Assembly (NCBI GenBank): GCA_965248765.1
Contig: CBDFKF010000003.1
Location: 682,001-746,000 of the forward strand
From: CBDFKF01 sp965248765
Lineage (GTDB): Bacteria; Pseudomonadota; Alphaproteobacteria; VGEJ01
Length of the DNA stretch: 64,000 nt
Direction of reading: 5' to 3'
Part shown: piece by piece, positions 16,678 through 24,979 of the stretch
Layout: every line of letters begins with the position of its first letter
Numbering within the stretch: position 1 is the first letter of the stretch
The notes under the pieces: model-generated
What the model saw: the letters and a program-made list of their open reading frames with translations, nothing else
The model's database searches: none
What the model was told of the DNA's origin: nothing
Made by a program: the position numbers and the translations under genes

Positions 16678-17063
16678 TTAACCTAGCCGAGGACCATCCG
16701 GCAGTCCAATCCACAGGAGAGCGGGGGGCAGCGCGGTCCGTAACCAGGGAATGCCGGAGACATAGGCGGGGACGTAGAGCACTCTCGCGGCGAGGAAGAC
16801 CTGCGCGCCAATCGCAGTCTAGATATCGGCTCGCCCTGTCACCTGGGCCATGAGTACCACGGCAGCGAACAACGGCAAGCTCTCCAGCAAATTCTTGTGG
16901 GCGCGCTCTAAACGGCCTGCGGTTACGGCGAGCGGATCGGTGTATCACGCGGGCCCACCGACCACGGGTTCCCGGTTTGGCGTTTGGCGAACGTGGTCAC
17001 GAGGCCGGTCTTCGCGAGCGCCAGCAAGACCGTTCCGAACAGCATCCAAAGATCGATCGTCAT
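16678..17063 (-). pseudogene. MAPEG-family membrane protein, degraded
   Basis: A broken gene for a small four-helix membrane protein of the MAPEG family. It begins at ATG 17063 behind GGGAGGCGACG with MTIDLWMLFGTVLLALAKTG. The frame meets TAA after about 46 codons. The conserved segment RLERAHKNLLESLPLFAAVV and the rest (ARVLYVPAYVSGIPWLRTAL) continue in another frame, with a further TAG between them, until the stop at 16678. Two stops and at least one frame change are visible, so no functional product is expected. Confidence 0.8.
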
Positions 17064-17164
17064 CGTCGCCTCCCAGCGCTGGCTCGCTCCGCCGCCCCGC
17101 GACCTCGCGGCGACATCGCCCTCGCCTCCGACGGCACTGCGGCCAGCCGGCGCCGGGCCGAGCG

Positions 17165-17671
17165 CTACTTTTGGATCACTCCGCAAGCGATGCGCGGCCC
17201 AACTCCCGGGTTCTCGCCGCGGGTGTCAGGCTTGTCATGAATGATGATGGCTGAGCCATCGCCGTCGAAGACACCGTCCATACCATCGCCAAGCGTCACG
17301 TTGGCATTCAGCACTTCCGCCTTCACTCGACCGTCGGCCGCGGCGTGGATATTCGGCATATCGCCGGCATGACGACCTTTTGGGTTCTTGATGCCGTGGG
17401 CCTTGTCCGTGGGGTCGAAGTGCCCTCCGGCAGCCTTGAAGTCCGGCGTACAAGCGCCTCTTTCGTGGATGTGAAATCCGTGGCCGCCCGGCGGTAGCCC
17501 CCGCAAATCGACCAGCACAAAGACGCCGGCGGGCGTCTCGGTCAGCGTCACGGTGCCGAGACCCTCGCCATCCGCGTTCTTCATCTCCGCCATCGCCTCC
17601 GCGGCGATGGCACCCGTCGATCCGAACGCCGAGATGGCGAGCGCCAGAATCGCGATTCGCAACGACAACAT
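17165..17671 (-). CDS. sodC: Periplasmic superoxide dismutase [Cu-Zn]
   Basis: A 168-residue CuZn superoxide dismutase with a Sec signal (MLSLRIAILALAISAFGSTG, cleavage near AIAA). The ATG at 17671 has GGGAG at good distance; an ATG at 17716 would add 15 polar residues before the signal. All metal ligands are visible: Cu by H67 and H69 (HGFHIHE), H84 (GGHFDP) and H145 (IIIHDKPD); Zn by H84, H92, H101 and D104. The disulphide cysteines C74 and C163 and the active-site Arg (GPRIACG) are present. It converts periplasmic superoxide to peroxide and oxygen. It stands between a dead MAPEG gene and an MDR gene. Confidence 0.96.
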   Translation of the reverse strand: MLSLRIAILALAISAFGSTGAIAAEAMAEMKNADGEGLGTVTLTETPAGVFVLVDLRGLPPGGHGFHIHERGACTPDFKAAGGHFDPTDKAHGIKNPKGRHAGDMPNIHAAADGRVKAEVLNANVTLGDGMDGVFDGDGSAIIIHDKPDTRGENPGVGPRIACGVIQK

Positions 17672-17739
17672 CCTATCTCCCGTCGTCACTGTTCCTGCCG
17701 GCTGTTTTGTTGTCATGCTGTGTCCCTACTCGAGTGCGC

Positions 17740-18753
17740 TCAGGCCGTGACGACGATCTTGCCTCTCTGCTGGTTCGATTCCATGTGGCGATGCGCTTCG
17801 GCGATCCGGTTGAGCGGGAAGGCGCTGTCGATGATGACCTTGAGCGCGCCGGAGCTGACCTTGTCCCGGATATAGGCAAAGCCGGCGGCACGCCGATCGG
17901 GCATGCGCATCGTGTCGAACACGCTATGGCATTTGAAGTGAAGACGCTTGCTCAGGATCGGAAAGTCGACCGGGCCGGTGTCAAGGTTGCCGTAATTGAT
18001 GATCTTGCCACCGGGCTGGGCAGCGGCGATCAGATCGTTACAGAACTTCCCGCCGATCGGATCGTAGCAGACGGTGAAGCCGCGCCCACCGGTGAAGGTC
18101 ATGACTTGCTCAGCCAAGTCCTCCTCGTCGGTCACCACCACGCAATCGGCGCCAGCCTCGCGCAGGAAATCGCGCTTGGCCGCGGTGCGGGTTTGGCCGA
18201 TCACCGTGGCGCCTTCCGCCTTGGCGATCTGCAGCGCGCCGCCCGCAGTGCTGCTCGATCCCGCCGTGACCAACACGATGTCGTTGCTGGTGACGCCAGC
18301 GAAGTCGACAAGCCCGCCCCATGCGGTGAGATATTGGCACCAGATCGCCGCGCCCTCCTCGGCGCTGAGGTTGGCGGGGTTGTGGGCGACGGTGTCGGCG
18401 GGGACGATCGCACTCTCGCCGTAGACGCCGTATTTCACGAGCGATTCTTGAGTCCAGTTGCCCCACTTATCCCACGTCAGGAACGGCACCGCGCTAACGA
18501 AATCGCCGATCGAGAAGCCACTCACTCCGGCGCCGATCGCATCGATCGTGCCGCTCGCCTCGAGGCCGATGCGCGAGGGGAGGACCGGGTCGGCGGCATA
18601 GCGCCCCTCGCGGAGCATGATTTCGGCGCGGTTGAGCCCTATCGCTTGGACCTTGAGGCGGACCTGGCCCTCGCCCGGCTCGACCAGCGGCTCGTCGAAT
18701 AGCCGGAGAACCTCCGGCGCACCCGTCTCCTCGAAGCGCACGATCTTGACCAT
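17740..18753 (-). CDS. Zinc-type alcohol dehydrogenase/quinone reductase-like MDR protein
   Basis: A 337-residue medium-chain dehydrogenase/reductase, quinone-oxidoreductase branch. The ATG at 18753 follows GGAGGGAGAG. The N-terminal catalytic domain has the pattern LKVQAIGLNRAEIMLREG and IGLEASGTIDAIGAGV. The nucleotide-binding part has VTAGSSSTAGGALQIAKAEG where relatives have a glycine-rich loop, and GKIINYGNLD. The structural zinc cysteines of zinc-containing ADHs are not seen, which fits an NADPH:quinone reductase or enoyl reductase. It is probably transcribed alone. The gap of 274 bases to the divergent hyuA at 19028 must hold both promoters; none could be assigned with confidence. Confidence 0.88.
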   Translation of the reverse strand: MVKIVRFEETGAPEVLRLFDEPLVEPGEGQVRLKVQAIGLNRAEIMLREGRYAADPVLPSRIGLEASGTIDAIGAGVSGFSIGDFVSAVPFLTWDKWGNWTQESLVKYGVYGESAIVPADTVAHNPANLSAEEGAAIWCQYLTAWGGLVDFAGVTSNDIVLVTAGSSSTAGGALQIAKAEGATVIGQTRTAAKRDFLREAGADCVVVTDEEDLAEQVMTFTGGRGFTVCYDPIGGKFCNDLIAAAQPGGKIINYGNLDTGPVDFPILSKRLHFKCHSVFDTMRMPDRRAAGFAYIRDKVSSGALKVIIDSAFPLNRIAEAHRHMESNQQRGKIVVTA

Positions 18754-19027
18754 CTCTCCCTCCGATTGCTTGGTCGTCACGCAGCCTCGGCGAGCCGCCC
18801 GACCGGAACGAGGGCCCTGGCGACTCGGGGATCCGTGACCCGATGACCATAACGCAAGCGCTCGGTCATGGCCGCTGGTACCGTCGACCACAATCACGCC
18901 GACCGCAAATCCGCGGGTAGTCTCGCCTCGCAGGGCACGATCTTGGATCGTAGACAATTGGCACCATCGATGGTTGCCTGTCGGCGAGCAGCTGATGGGT
19001 TGTACAGGGCGAGTTGGGGAGGCCTGA

Positions 19028-20584
19028 ATGCGAATCGGCATCGATGTCGGCGGCACCAACACCGATGCAGCGTTGATGGACGGCCTCAAGGTCCTCGCGT
19101 CCCACAAGACCCCGACTACCGCCGATGTCAGCACCGGCATCACGCACGCCCTGGAAGCGGTGTTGCGCGACTCCGCAGCGACGGCCGCCGCCATCGAGGC
19201 GGTGATGATCGGCACCACGCACTTCACCAACGCCTTCGTCGAGCGCAAGCGGCTGTTGCCGGTGGGCGCGATCCGGTTGGCGCTGCCGGCAGCGAGCGGA
19301 TTGCCGCCACTCACCGACTGGCCGACCGATCTCGCTGATGCCGTGCGCGGTCATATCGCTATGGTCGAAGGCGGCAACGAGTACGACGGCGCCGAGATCT
19401 CGCCTCTGGACGAGGGCGCGGTACGCACCGCCGCCGAAGACATGCGCACCGAGGGCATCCGGACCGTCGCGGTCTCTTCGATCTTCTCTCCGGTCAATGC
19501 GGGGATGGAGCAGCGCGCGGGCGAGATCGTCCGCGAGGTGCTGCCCGAGGCTGCGGTTTCGCTGTCCAACGAGATCGGCCGCATCGGCCTGTTGGAGCGC
19601 GAGAACGCGGCGATCATGAACGCGAGCCTTGCCGAGCTGGCCGAGCGCGTCGTCAGCTCGTTCCGCGAGGCGCTTGCCGGGCTTGGTATCGAGGCGCCGT
19701 TCTACATCAGTCAAAACGATGGCACGCTGATGAGCGCGGCCTTCGTCGAGCGCTATCCGGTGCTGACCTTTGCTTCGGGCCCCACCAACTCGATGCGCGG
19801 TGCCGCCTTCCTCGCTGGCGCCAAGGACGCGATGGTCGTCGATATCGGCGGCACCACAACCGATGTCGGGATGCTGATCAACGGCTTCCCGCGCGAATCG
19901 GCGGTCGCGGTGGATATCGGCGGTGTGCGCACCAACTTCCGCATGCCCGACGTGCTGGCGATCGGCCTCGGCGGCGGCAGCCGGGTGCGCCAGAACGGCG
20001 CGCTCACGGTGGGCCCGGACTCGGTGGGCTACGAGCTGACTAAGGAGGCGCTCGTGTTCGGCGGTTCTACAATCACCGCGACCGACATCGCCGTTGCGGC
20101 GGGTAATGCGGAGATTGGCGAGCGGGCGCGTGTCAGCAATCTGGGCGAGGATCTCGTCGAGCAAGCGGCCGCGATGATCCACGACATGCTGGACGAGGCA
20201 GTCGACCGGATGAAGACCGCCGCTGGTGACCTGCCGGTGGTGCTCGTCGGCGGCGGCGCGATCCTGATCTCGCGCGACATCAAGGGCGCCTCGGAGGTGA
20301 TCGTTCCTGACCATGCCGGTGTGGCCAACGCGATTGGGGCTGCCATCGCTCAGGCCGGAGGCGAGGTCGACAAGGTCTACGCCTACGATCAGCTCGGCCG
20401 TGAAGGCGCTATCGCGGCAGCTCGTGAGGAAGCGAGCGAGCGCGCCGTCGAAGCGGGCGCCGATCCGGCCACCGTCGACATCGTGGACATAGAGGAGGTG
20501 CCGCTCGCCTATATGCCCGGCGGTTCGTGCCGTGTCCGGGTCAAGGCCGTGGGCGACCTCAGGTACCGCGGGATCGCGACGTGA
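19028..20584 (+). CDS. Short hydantoinase/oxoprolinase A-type ATPase (HyuA)
   Basis: A 518-residue HyuA-type protein, about 170 residues shorter than the other HyuA proteins here because it lacks the usual C-terminal domain. The phosphate motif IDVGGTNTD is at 5-13. GTTHFTNAFVERK, VVDIGGTTTDVGML, GLGGGSRV and VVLVGGGAILI follow in family order. There is no HyuB next to it. Its stop overlaps the GTG of a DUF917 gene (GTGA), so the DUF917 protein is its likely partner. Such pairs are known as neighbours or fusions and have been linked to S-methyl-thiohydantoin-type chemistry in family names; the actual substrate here is unknown. Confidence 0.9.
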   Translation: MRIGIDVGGTNTDAALMDGLKVLASHKTPTTADVSTGITHALEAVLRDSAATAAAIEAVMIGTTHFTNAFVERKRLLPVGAIRLALPAASGLPPLTDWPTDLADAVRGHIAMVEGGNEYDGAEISPLDEGAVRTAAEDMRTEGIRTVAVSSIFSPVNAGMEQRAGEIVREVLPEAAVSLSNEIGRIGLLERENAAIMNASLAELAERVVSSFREALAGLGIEAPFYISQNDGTLMSAAFVERYPVLTFASGPTNSMRGAAFLAGAKDAMVVDIGGTTTDVGMLINGFPRESAVAVDIGGVRTNFRMPDVLAIGLGGGSRVRQNGALTVGPDSVGYELTKEALVFGGSTITATDIAVAAGNAEIGERARVSNLGEDLVEQAAAMIHDMLDEAVDRMKTAAGDLPVVLVGGGAILISRDIKGASEVIVPDHAGVANAIGAAIAQAGGEVDKVYAYDQLGREGAIAAAREEASERAVEAGADPATVDIVDIEEVPLAYMPGGSCRVRVKAVGDLRYRGIAT

Positions 20585-21669
20585 GGATCGGCCTCGAAGA
20601 TCTGGAGGACTTTGCGCGCGGGGCAGCCTTCCTCGGCACCGGCGGTGGCGGCGATCCCTATATCGGACGGCTGACGGTGGAAAACGTGCTTCGAGCCGGA
20701 CGCGACGTGGAGATAATTGACGCCGATGCCGTCCCCGACGATGCGCTCGTGATCCCCACCTGCATGATGGGAGCGCCGACCGTGTTCATCGAAAAGCTCC
20801 TGCGTGGCGACGAGACCAGCCGCGCTCTGCGCCGCCTCGAGGAACATCTGGGCCGGAAAGCGTTCGCCACCATGCCGATCGAGGCCGGCGGCCTCAATTC
20901 CACGATCCCGCTGGTCGTTGGCGCCCAGCTTGGTCTCCCGGTCGTCGATGCCGATGGCATGGGCCGCGCCTTCCCGGAGCTGCAGATGGTGACCTTCAGC
21001 GTCTACGGCATCCCGTGCTCGCCGCTGACCATCATCGACGAGCATGGCGAGTGCGTGATCGTCGAGGCGCGCAACAACCACGCCTCCGAGTGGCTGGCGC
21101 GGGTGGTTTGCACGCGCATGGGCGGCGCCGCCCACGTCGCGCTCTATCCCATGAGTGGCGCTGACCTCAAACGCGCCGGCATTCGCGGCACCATGTCAGT
21201 GGCGCTCGAGATCGGCCGTGCGATCCGCCGCGCCCGCGAACAGGCGAACGATGTCTTCAATGCGCTGATCGAGTGCCTACGCGGCACTGATGGCTACGAC
21301 TTCGCCAAGGTGATCTTCGACGGCAAGGTCGTCGATTTGCGGCGCGAGACGACGCGCGGCTGGGCCATCGGCTACGCGACCATCGAGGGCTTTGGTGAGT
21401 TCTCGGGCAATATGGAGATCACTTTTCGCAATGAGCACCTGATGGCCCGCCACGACGGGGTGGTTAAGGCGATCGTGCCGGATCTGATCTGCATCCTCGA
21501 TCGCGAGACCGCCGAGCCCATCACCACCGAGGGGCTGCGCTATGGCCAGCGGGTGAAGGTGATGGGAGTGCGTGTGCCCGACATCATGCGCACGCGCGAG
21601 GCGATCGCGATTTTCGGGCCGGCGGGCTTTCAAATCGACGAGCCGTTCCGCCCTGTCGAGGAGCTCTGA
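20581..21669 (+). CDS. DUF917 / S-methyl-thiohydantoin desulfurase-like protein
   Basis: A 362-residue DUF917 protein. The GTG at 20581 overlaps the hyuA stop by 4 bases, giving VRIGLEDLEDFARG. The family block GTGGGGDPYIG is at about 18-28. VIPTCMMGAPTVFIEKL, the middle segment IEAGGLNSTIPL and the C-terminal VPDLICILDRETAEPITTEGLRYG region are also seen. The product is cytoplasmic, with no signal peptide. It is translationally coupled to the short HyuA, so the two most likely form one enzyme in which HyuA supplies ATP-dependent activation. The last gene before the tRNA, on the opposite strand, is only 30 bases away. Confidence 0.88.
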   Translation: MRIGLEDLEDFARGAAFLGTGGGGDPYIGRLTVENVLRAGRDVEIIDADAVPDDALVIPTCMMGAPTVFIEKLLRGDETSRALRRLEEHLGRKAFATMPIEAGGLNSTIPLVVGAQLGLPVVDADGMGRAFPELQMVTFSVYGIPCSPLTIIDEHGECVIVEARNNHASEWLARVVCTRMGGAAHVALYPMSGADLKRAGIRGTMSVALEIGRAIRRAREQANDVFNALIECLRGTDGYDFAKVIFDGKVVDLRRETTRGWAIGYATIEGFGEFSGNMEITFRNEHLMARHDGVVKAIVPDLICILDRETAEPITTEGLRYGQRVKVMGVRVPDIMRTREAIAIFGPAGFQIDEPFRPVEEL

Positions 21670-21698
21670 GCCCGCAGCCCCCAGGTCATTGAGAAGAT

Positions 21699-21775
<77 letters not shown>

Positions 21776-21911
21776 GCGTGCCGACCATAGCAAAGGCTTC
21801 TGTCGGCTCGCAATTGGGACGACGGCGCATCCGATCGCGCGGCTCTCGCCGGAGGCCCTGGTCGCTGCCGATGTTGGTTGGCCGCGGCCGGCTGGTGGCC
21901 GGCGAGCCGCA

Positions 21912-23183
21912 CTACGAGATGTACACCGCGCTATCCCCAGCGGCCCGAATGTGCCCGGCCTTTACCGCATCCACCGTAACAGCCAGATCATTCAGGAACT
22001 CCTCGGCGACCGCGCCATGCGTATGATTGAGTAGCAATAACAACGCGGGCGGACGGCGCATCCGGCCCATGCGCCAGCCCTTGGCAAGCAAACCTTCCGC
22101 GACCGCGTTGATGTCCAGCTGCCCGGTGGATCCGATCGAGAAGTGACCGCCCTGCGGATCGCCGAGCACGCAAATTTCTTCGATCCCGCGGATGCCTTCG
22201 ATGAACCGGCGCTTCGCTTTCAAGATCGCCCTGACGCGCTCGGCGTAGCCGTCAAACCCCAGATAGCGCATGACAGCCCAGGCCGACGCCACCGGACCGC
22301 CCGCGCGCGAGCCGACAAAGTTGAGCGTCGAGTACGCGCCGCCCGACCACGCATCGTGGTTGAACCGCTGATAGCGTTCGAGCGCGGCATCGCGCAACAG
22401 CAACGACGACGAGCCGCGATTGGCGTACCCGTACTTGTGCAGATCGACCGACATCGAGTTGACCGCGTCCACCCTGAAATCGAAGCATGGCACCGGCTCG
22501 CCCAGCGCCTCCACAAACGGCAGAAAGAAACCGCCGCCGCACGCATCGACGTGCATCCACAGGTCGTGCTCGGCGGCGATGGCGCCGAGCACCTCGATCG
22601 GATCCACCACCCCAATCGGGTAGGGCGGCGCGGAGCCCATGATCATCACCGTGTTCTCGTTGACGGCGGCCGCCATCGCTGCGGGATCAGCCGCGTAGTC
22701 CGGTCCGACGGGGATGCGAACGACCTCGAGTCCAAGATGAGCCGCCGCCTTGCTGAACGCCGGGTGCGCCGATTCAGCGGCGAGTATTTCGGGCGCGGCG
22801 GCGCCGGGCTTGTGCTCTCTCGCCCAATCCCGCGCGGTTTTTACCGCCATCGTGATGCTTTCGGTGCCCCCGGTGGTAATGCTGCCGCCGGCCCCGGCCG
22901 GCGCGTTCAACATCTCCTTCACCATCGTCACGACCTCCGCTTCGAGGCGGGGCAGACTGGGGTAGAACGCAGGCCCGTAGATCTGATTGTCCCCCATGTA
23001 GAGGTTGTAGGCGTCGGCCGCGACGCTCACCACGTCATCGCCGGCGAAGTAGGAGGCCTGCAAGTTCTTCGGGTCGCGCCAATCGAGATCGCCTTTGCGC
23101 CCCGACACGAGCAGGTCTTGGATGTGCGAACGCGAGAGGCCCTCGCGGGCGAAGTGACGGTTGCTGATCTTGGCTTCGGACAT
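21912..23183 (-). CDS. PLP-dependent decarboxylase/lyase (group II, sphingosine-phosphate-lyase-like)
   Basis: A 423-residue fold-type I PLP enzyme of the group II decarboxylase/sphingosine-1-phosphate lyase branch. The PLP lysine is K250 in SVDLHKYGYANRG. The cofactor-binding GGTES is at 105-109 and HVDAC (D213) holds the pyridine nitrogen. The ATG at 23183 has GGAG six bases ahead; an ATG at 23195 that overlaps the hyuB stop is a weaker alternative. It would remove a carboxylate from an amino acid or cleave an amino-alcohol phosphate. It follows HyuA-HyuB by 11 bases, so it may act on the amino acid released by that pair. The 136 bases between it and the tRNA hold no gene. Confidence 0.88.
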   Translation of the reverse strand: MSEAKISNRHFAREGLSRSHIQDLLVSGRKGDLDWRDPKNLQASYFAGDDVVSVAADAYNLYMGDNQIYGPAFYPSLPRLEAEVVTMVKEMLNAPAGAGGSITTGGTESITMAVKTARDWAREHKPGAAAPEILAAESAHPAFSKAAAHLGLEVVRIPVGPDYAADPAAMAAAVNENTVMIMGSAPPYPIGVVDPIEVLGAIAAEHDLWMHVDACGGGFFLPFVEALGEPVPCFDFRVDAVNSMSVDLHKYGYANRGSSSLLLRDAALERYQRFNHDAWSGGAYSTLNFVGSRAGGPVASAWAVMRYLGFDGYAERVRAILKAKRRFIEGIRGIEEICVLGDPQGGHFSIGSTGQLDINAVAEGLLAKGWRMGRMRRPPALLLLLNHTHGAVAEEFLNDLAVTVDAVKAGHIRAAGDSAVYIS

Positions 23184-23194
23184 GACTGGCTCCA

Positions 23195-24979
23195 TCAAGG
23201 GTGCGGCAACGTGCGGCGCCGGCGCGCGGCGGTCTCCGCTTGATCGACCTCGAGGCTGTCGGTCGCGACCTCGCCCGTGACGACGACGCCATAGACCTCG
23301 CGTGCCTGTTCGAGCGAGACGATGCGCTCCTCGATGTCGCGCTTGACCCGCGCCGGGTCGCGGGTCATCGGATCGCCGAAGCCGCCGCCGCCCTGATCGA
23401 TCGCCCGGATCCACTCGCCCGGCTGCAGCGTCGTGTCAACATAGGCGGGCTGAGACTCCTCGCGGCCATCCGGGAGCACAAGGAGATTGGCGCCGAGATC
23501 GGCGTCGTGCCCGCCATGCACGCCGCGCGGCCGCTGTTCGACGATCCCATTGGTGATGTTGATCATCGTCATGGGATCGGCGCGCGGGCCAAACACCACC
23601 TCGGTCGCCGGCCCGCCCCGAAAGCGCCCGGCACCCGCGGAACCCTCGATTACGCCGAGCGACCTGACCAGGATCGGAAAGCGCTGCTCGTCGATTTCCA
23701 CGCTATCACGATAGAGAAGGCCCATGACCGGCATGAGGATCATCGAGACCATCCCGTCGGTCGTCGCAGTCGCCGGGCCGCCGCCGCCCATTAGATAGAC
23801 CTGGCTGATATACGGCGCGCCGCCGCGCCGGGAATCGCGGCCCGAGACCACGCCGGCGCCGGCCGAGTTAACCCAATTTCCCTGCGCGATGCCGAGGCCC
23901 TCGCCCAGCTTCGCGAAGGCGAGATGAACGAGGTTGATCAGGATATCGATCATCGGCGCCGTGGCGCACGAGCAGCTATGGGGAAATCGTGGGATGCCGG
24001 CGACACTGTTCTCTCGCAGTAGGACCCGGACGTGCCGGAAGGTCCCGGAGTTGTAGGGCACGTCCTCGAGGCAATTGAACACGCCCTGGGCCGCCGCCAT
24101 GGTGGCCGTCGCCTCGGTCAGGTTCATGCCGGCCTCGACACAGTCGATATTGTCGCGCAGATCGATGGTGATCTCGCCGGCCTCGGCGTCGACCTCCAGG
24201 GTCACCGTAATCGGGATGCCGTCGGGCAGGAAAGGCTCGACCGGATCGTGTCCTCCGGCGACGGTGACGCGACCGCTCACCAGCTTCTTGATCGCCGTGA
24301 CCGTGCGCCGCTCGGTGTAATCGAACCAGGCGTCGACGAAGCGCTGTACCGTCTCCATCCCGTGCGCGGCGATGAACGCCTTGAGCCGTTGCTCGCCGAT
24401 GCGCGCCGCGCTGATCGCTGCCAGGTGATCGCCGTACCATTGCTCGGGTACGCGGATGCGGCGCCGGCACATGCGGATGATGTCGTCGACCTCGCGATAG
24501 TCGCGCTGCACCTGGACGCATGGGAAGATCAGGGCACCCTCCTCATAGACGTCCTTGGCCGGCGCAAAGTAGGTAGTCGGCACGCTGTTGCCGATGTCCG
24601 CCTGATGGCAGGTCGCGATCACGGTGAAGACGTGGACGCCGTCGTGGAACATTGGCACGAGGACGGCGTGGTCGGCCGGGTGGGTACCGCCGTCATAGGG
24701 ATCGTTGTGCAGGAAGGCGTCGCCCTCTTTCGGGTTCGGCTGGAGGCGCGTCAGCGCGCGGGCCTGCAGTGTCGCCCCGTAGATATGGATTGGCACGCCC
24801 TCTGCGGCCGCGACCAGCTCGCCCTCGCGCGTCACGATAGAGCACGACATATCGCGCGCCATGCCGATCACCGAGGAGCGCGCGGTGCGGACGATCGTGT
24901 CCGTCATCTCGCGGACGATCGCTTCCATCCGGTTGGCCATGATCGCGAGCTGGATCGGATCGTAGTCGATTCGGCTCAT
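23195..24979 (-). CDS. Hydantoinase B/oxoprolinase family subunit (HyuB)
   Basis: A 594-residue HyuB subunit. The ATG at 24979 overlaps the hyuA stop as ATGA; longer in-frame starts lie inside hyuA. NDPYDGGTHPAD is at 92-103, a middle block LLYRDSVEIDEQRFPILV follows, and the glycine-rich AIDQGGGGFGDPMTRDP is near the C-terminus. It is less similar to the 7794/11601 pair than those are to each other. It forms an A-B pair with the upstream HyuA, with a PLP enzyme as third gene, so ring opening followed by decarboxylation or lysis of the product is a reasonable but unproven pathway. Confidence 0.92.
   Translation of the reverse strand: MSRIDYDPIQLAIMANRMEAIVREMTDTIVRTARSSVIGMARDMSCSIVTREGELVAAAEGVPIHIYGATLQARALTRLQPNPKEGDAFLHNDPYDGGTHPADHAVLVPMFHDGVHVFTVIATCHQADIGNSVPTTYFAPAKDVYEEGALIFPCVQVQRDYREVDDIIRMCRRRIRVPEQWYGDHLAAISAARIGEQRLKAFIAAHGMETVQRFVDAWFDYTERRTVTAIKKLVSGRVTVAGGHDPVEPFLPDGIPITVTLEVDAEAGEITIDLRDNIDCVEAGMNLTEATATMAAAQGVFNCLEDVPYNSGTFRHVRVLLRENSVAGIPRFPHSCSCATAPMIDILINLVHLAFAKLGEGLGIAQGNWVNSAGAGVVSGRDSRRGGAPYISQVYLMGGGGPATATTDGMVSMILMPVMGLLYRDSVEIDEQRFPILVRSLGVIEGSAGAGRFRGGPATEVVFGPRADPMTMINITNGIVEQRPRGVHGGHDADLGANLLVLPDGREESQPAYVDTTLQPGEWIRAIDQGGGGFGDPMTRDPARVKRDIEERIVSLEQAREVYGVVVTGEVATDSLEVDQAETAARRRRTLPHP

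Noticed and set aside
16427..16948. A 173-codon basic frame overlapping the oxidoreductase start and the MAPEG remnant
   Set aside because: It is a different-frame reading of the start of the AFOR gene and of the dead MAPEG gene, rich in Arg and without a domain.
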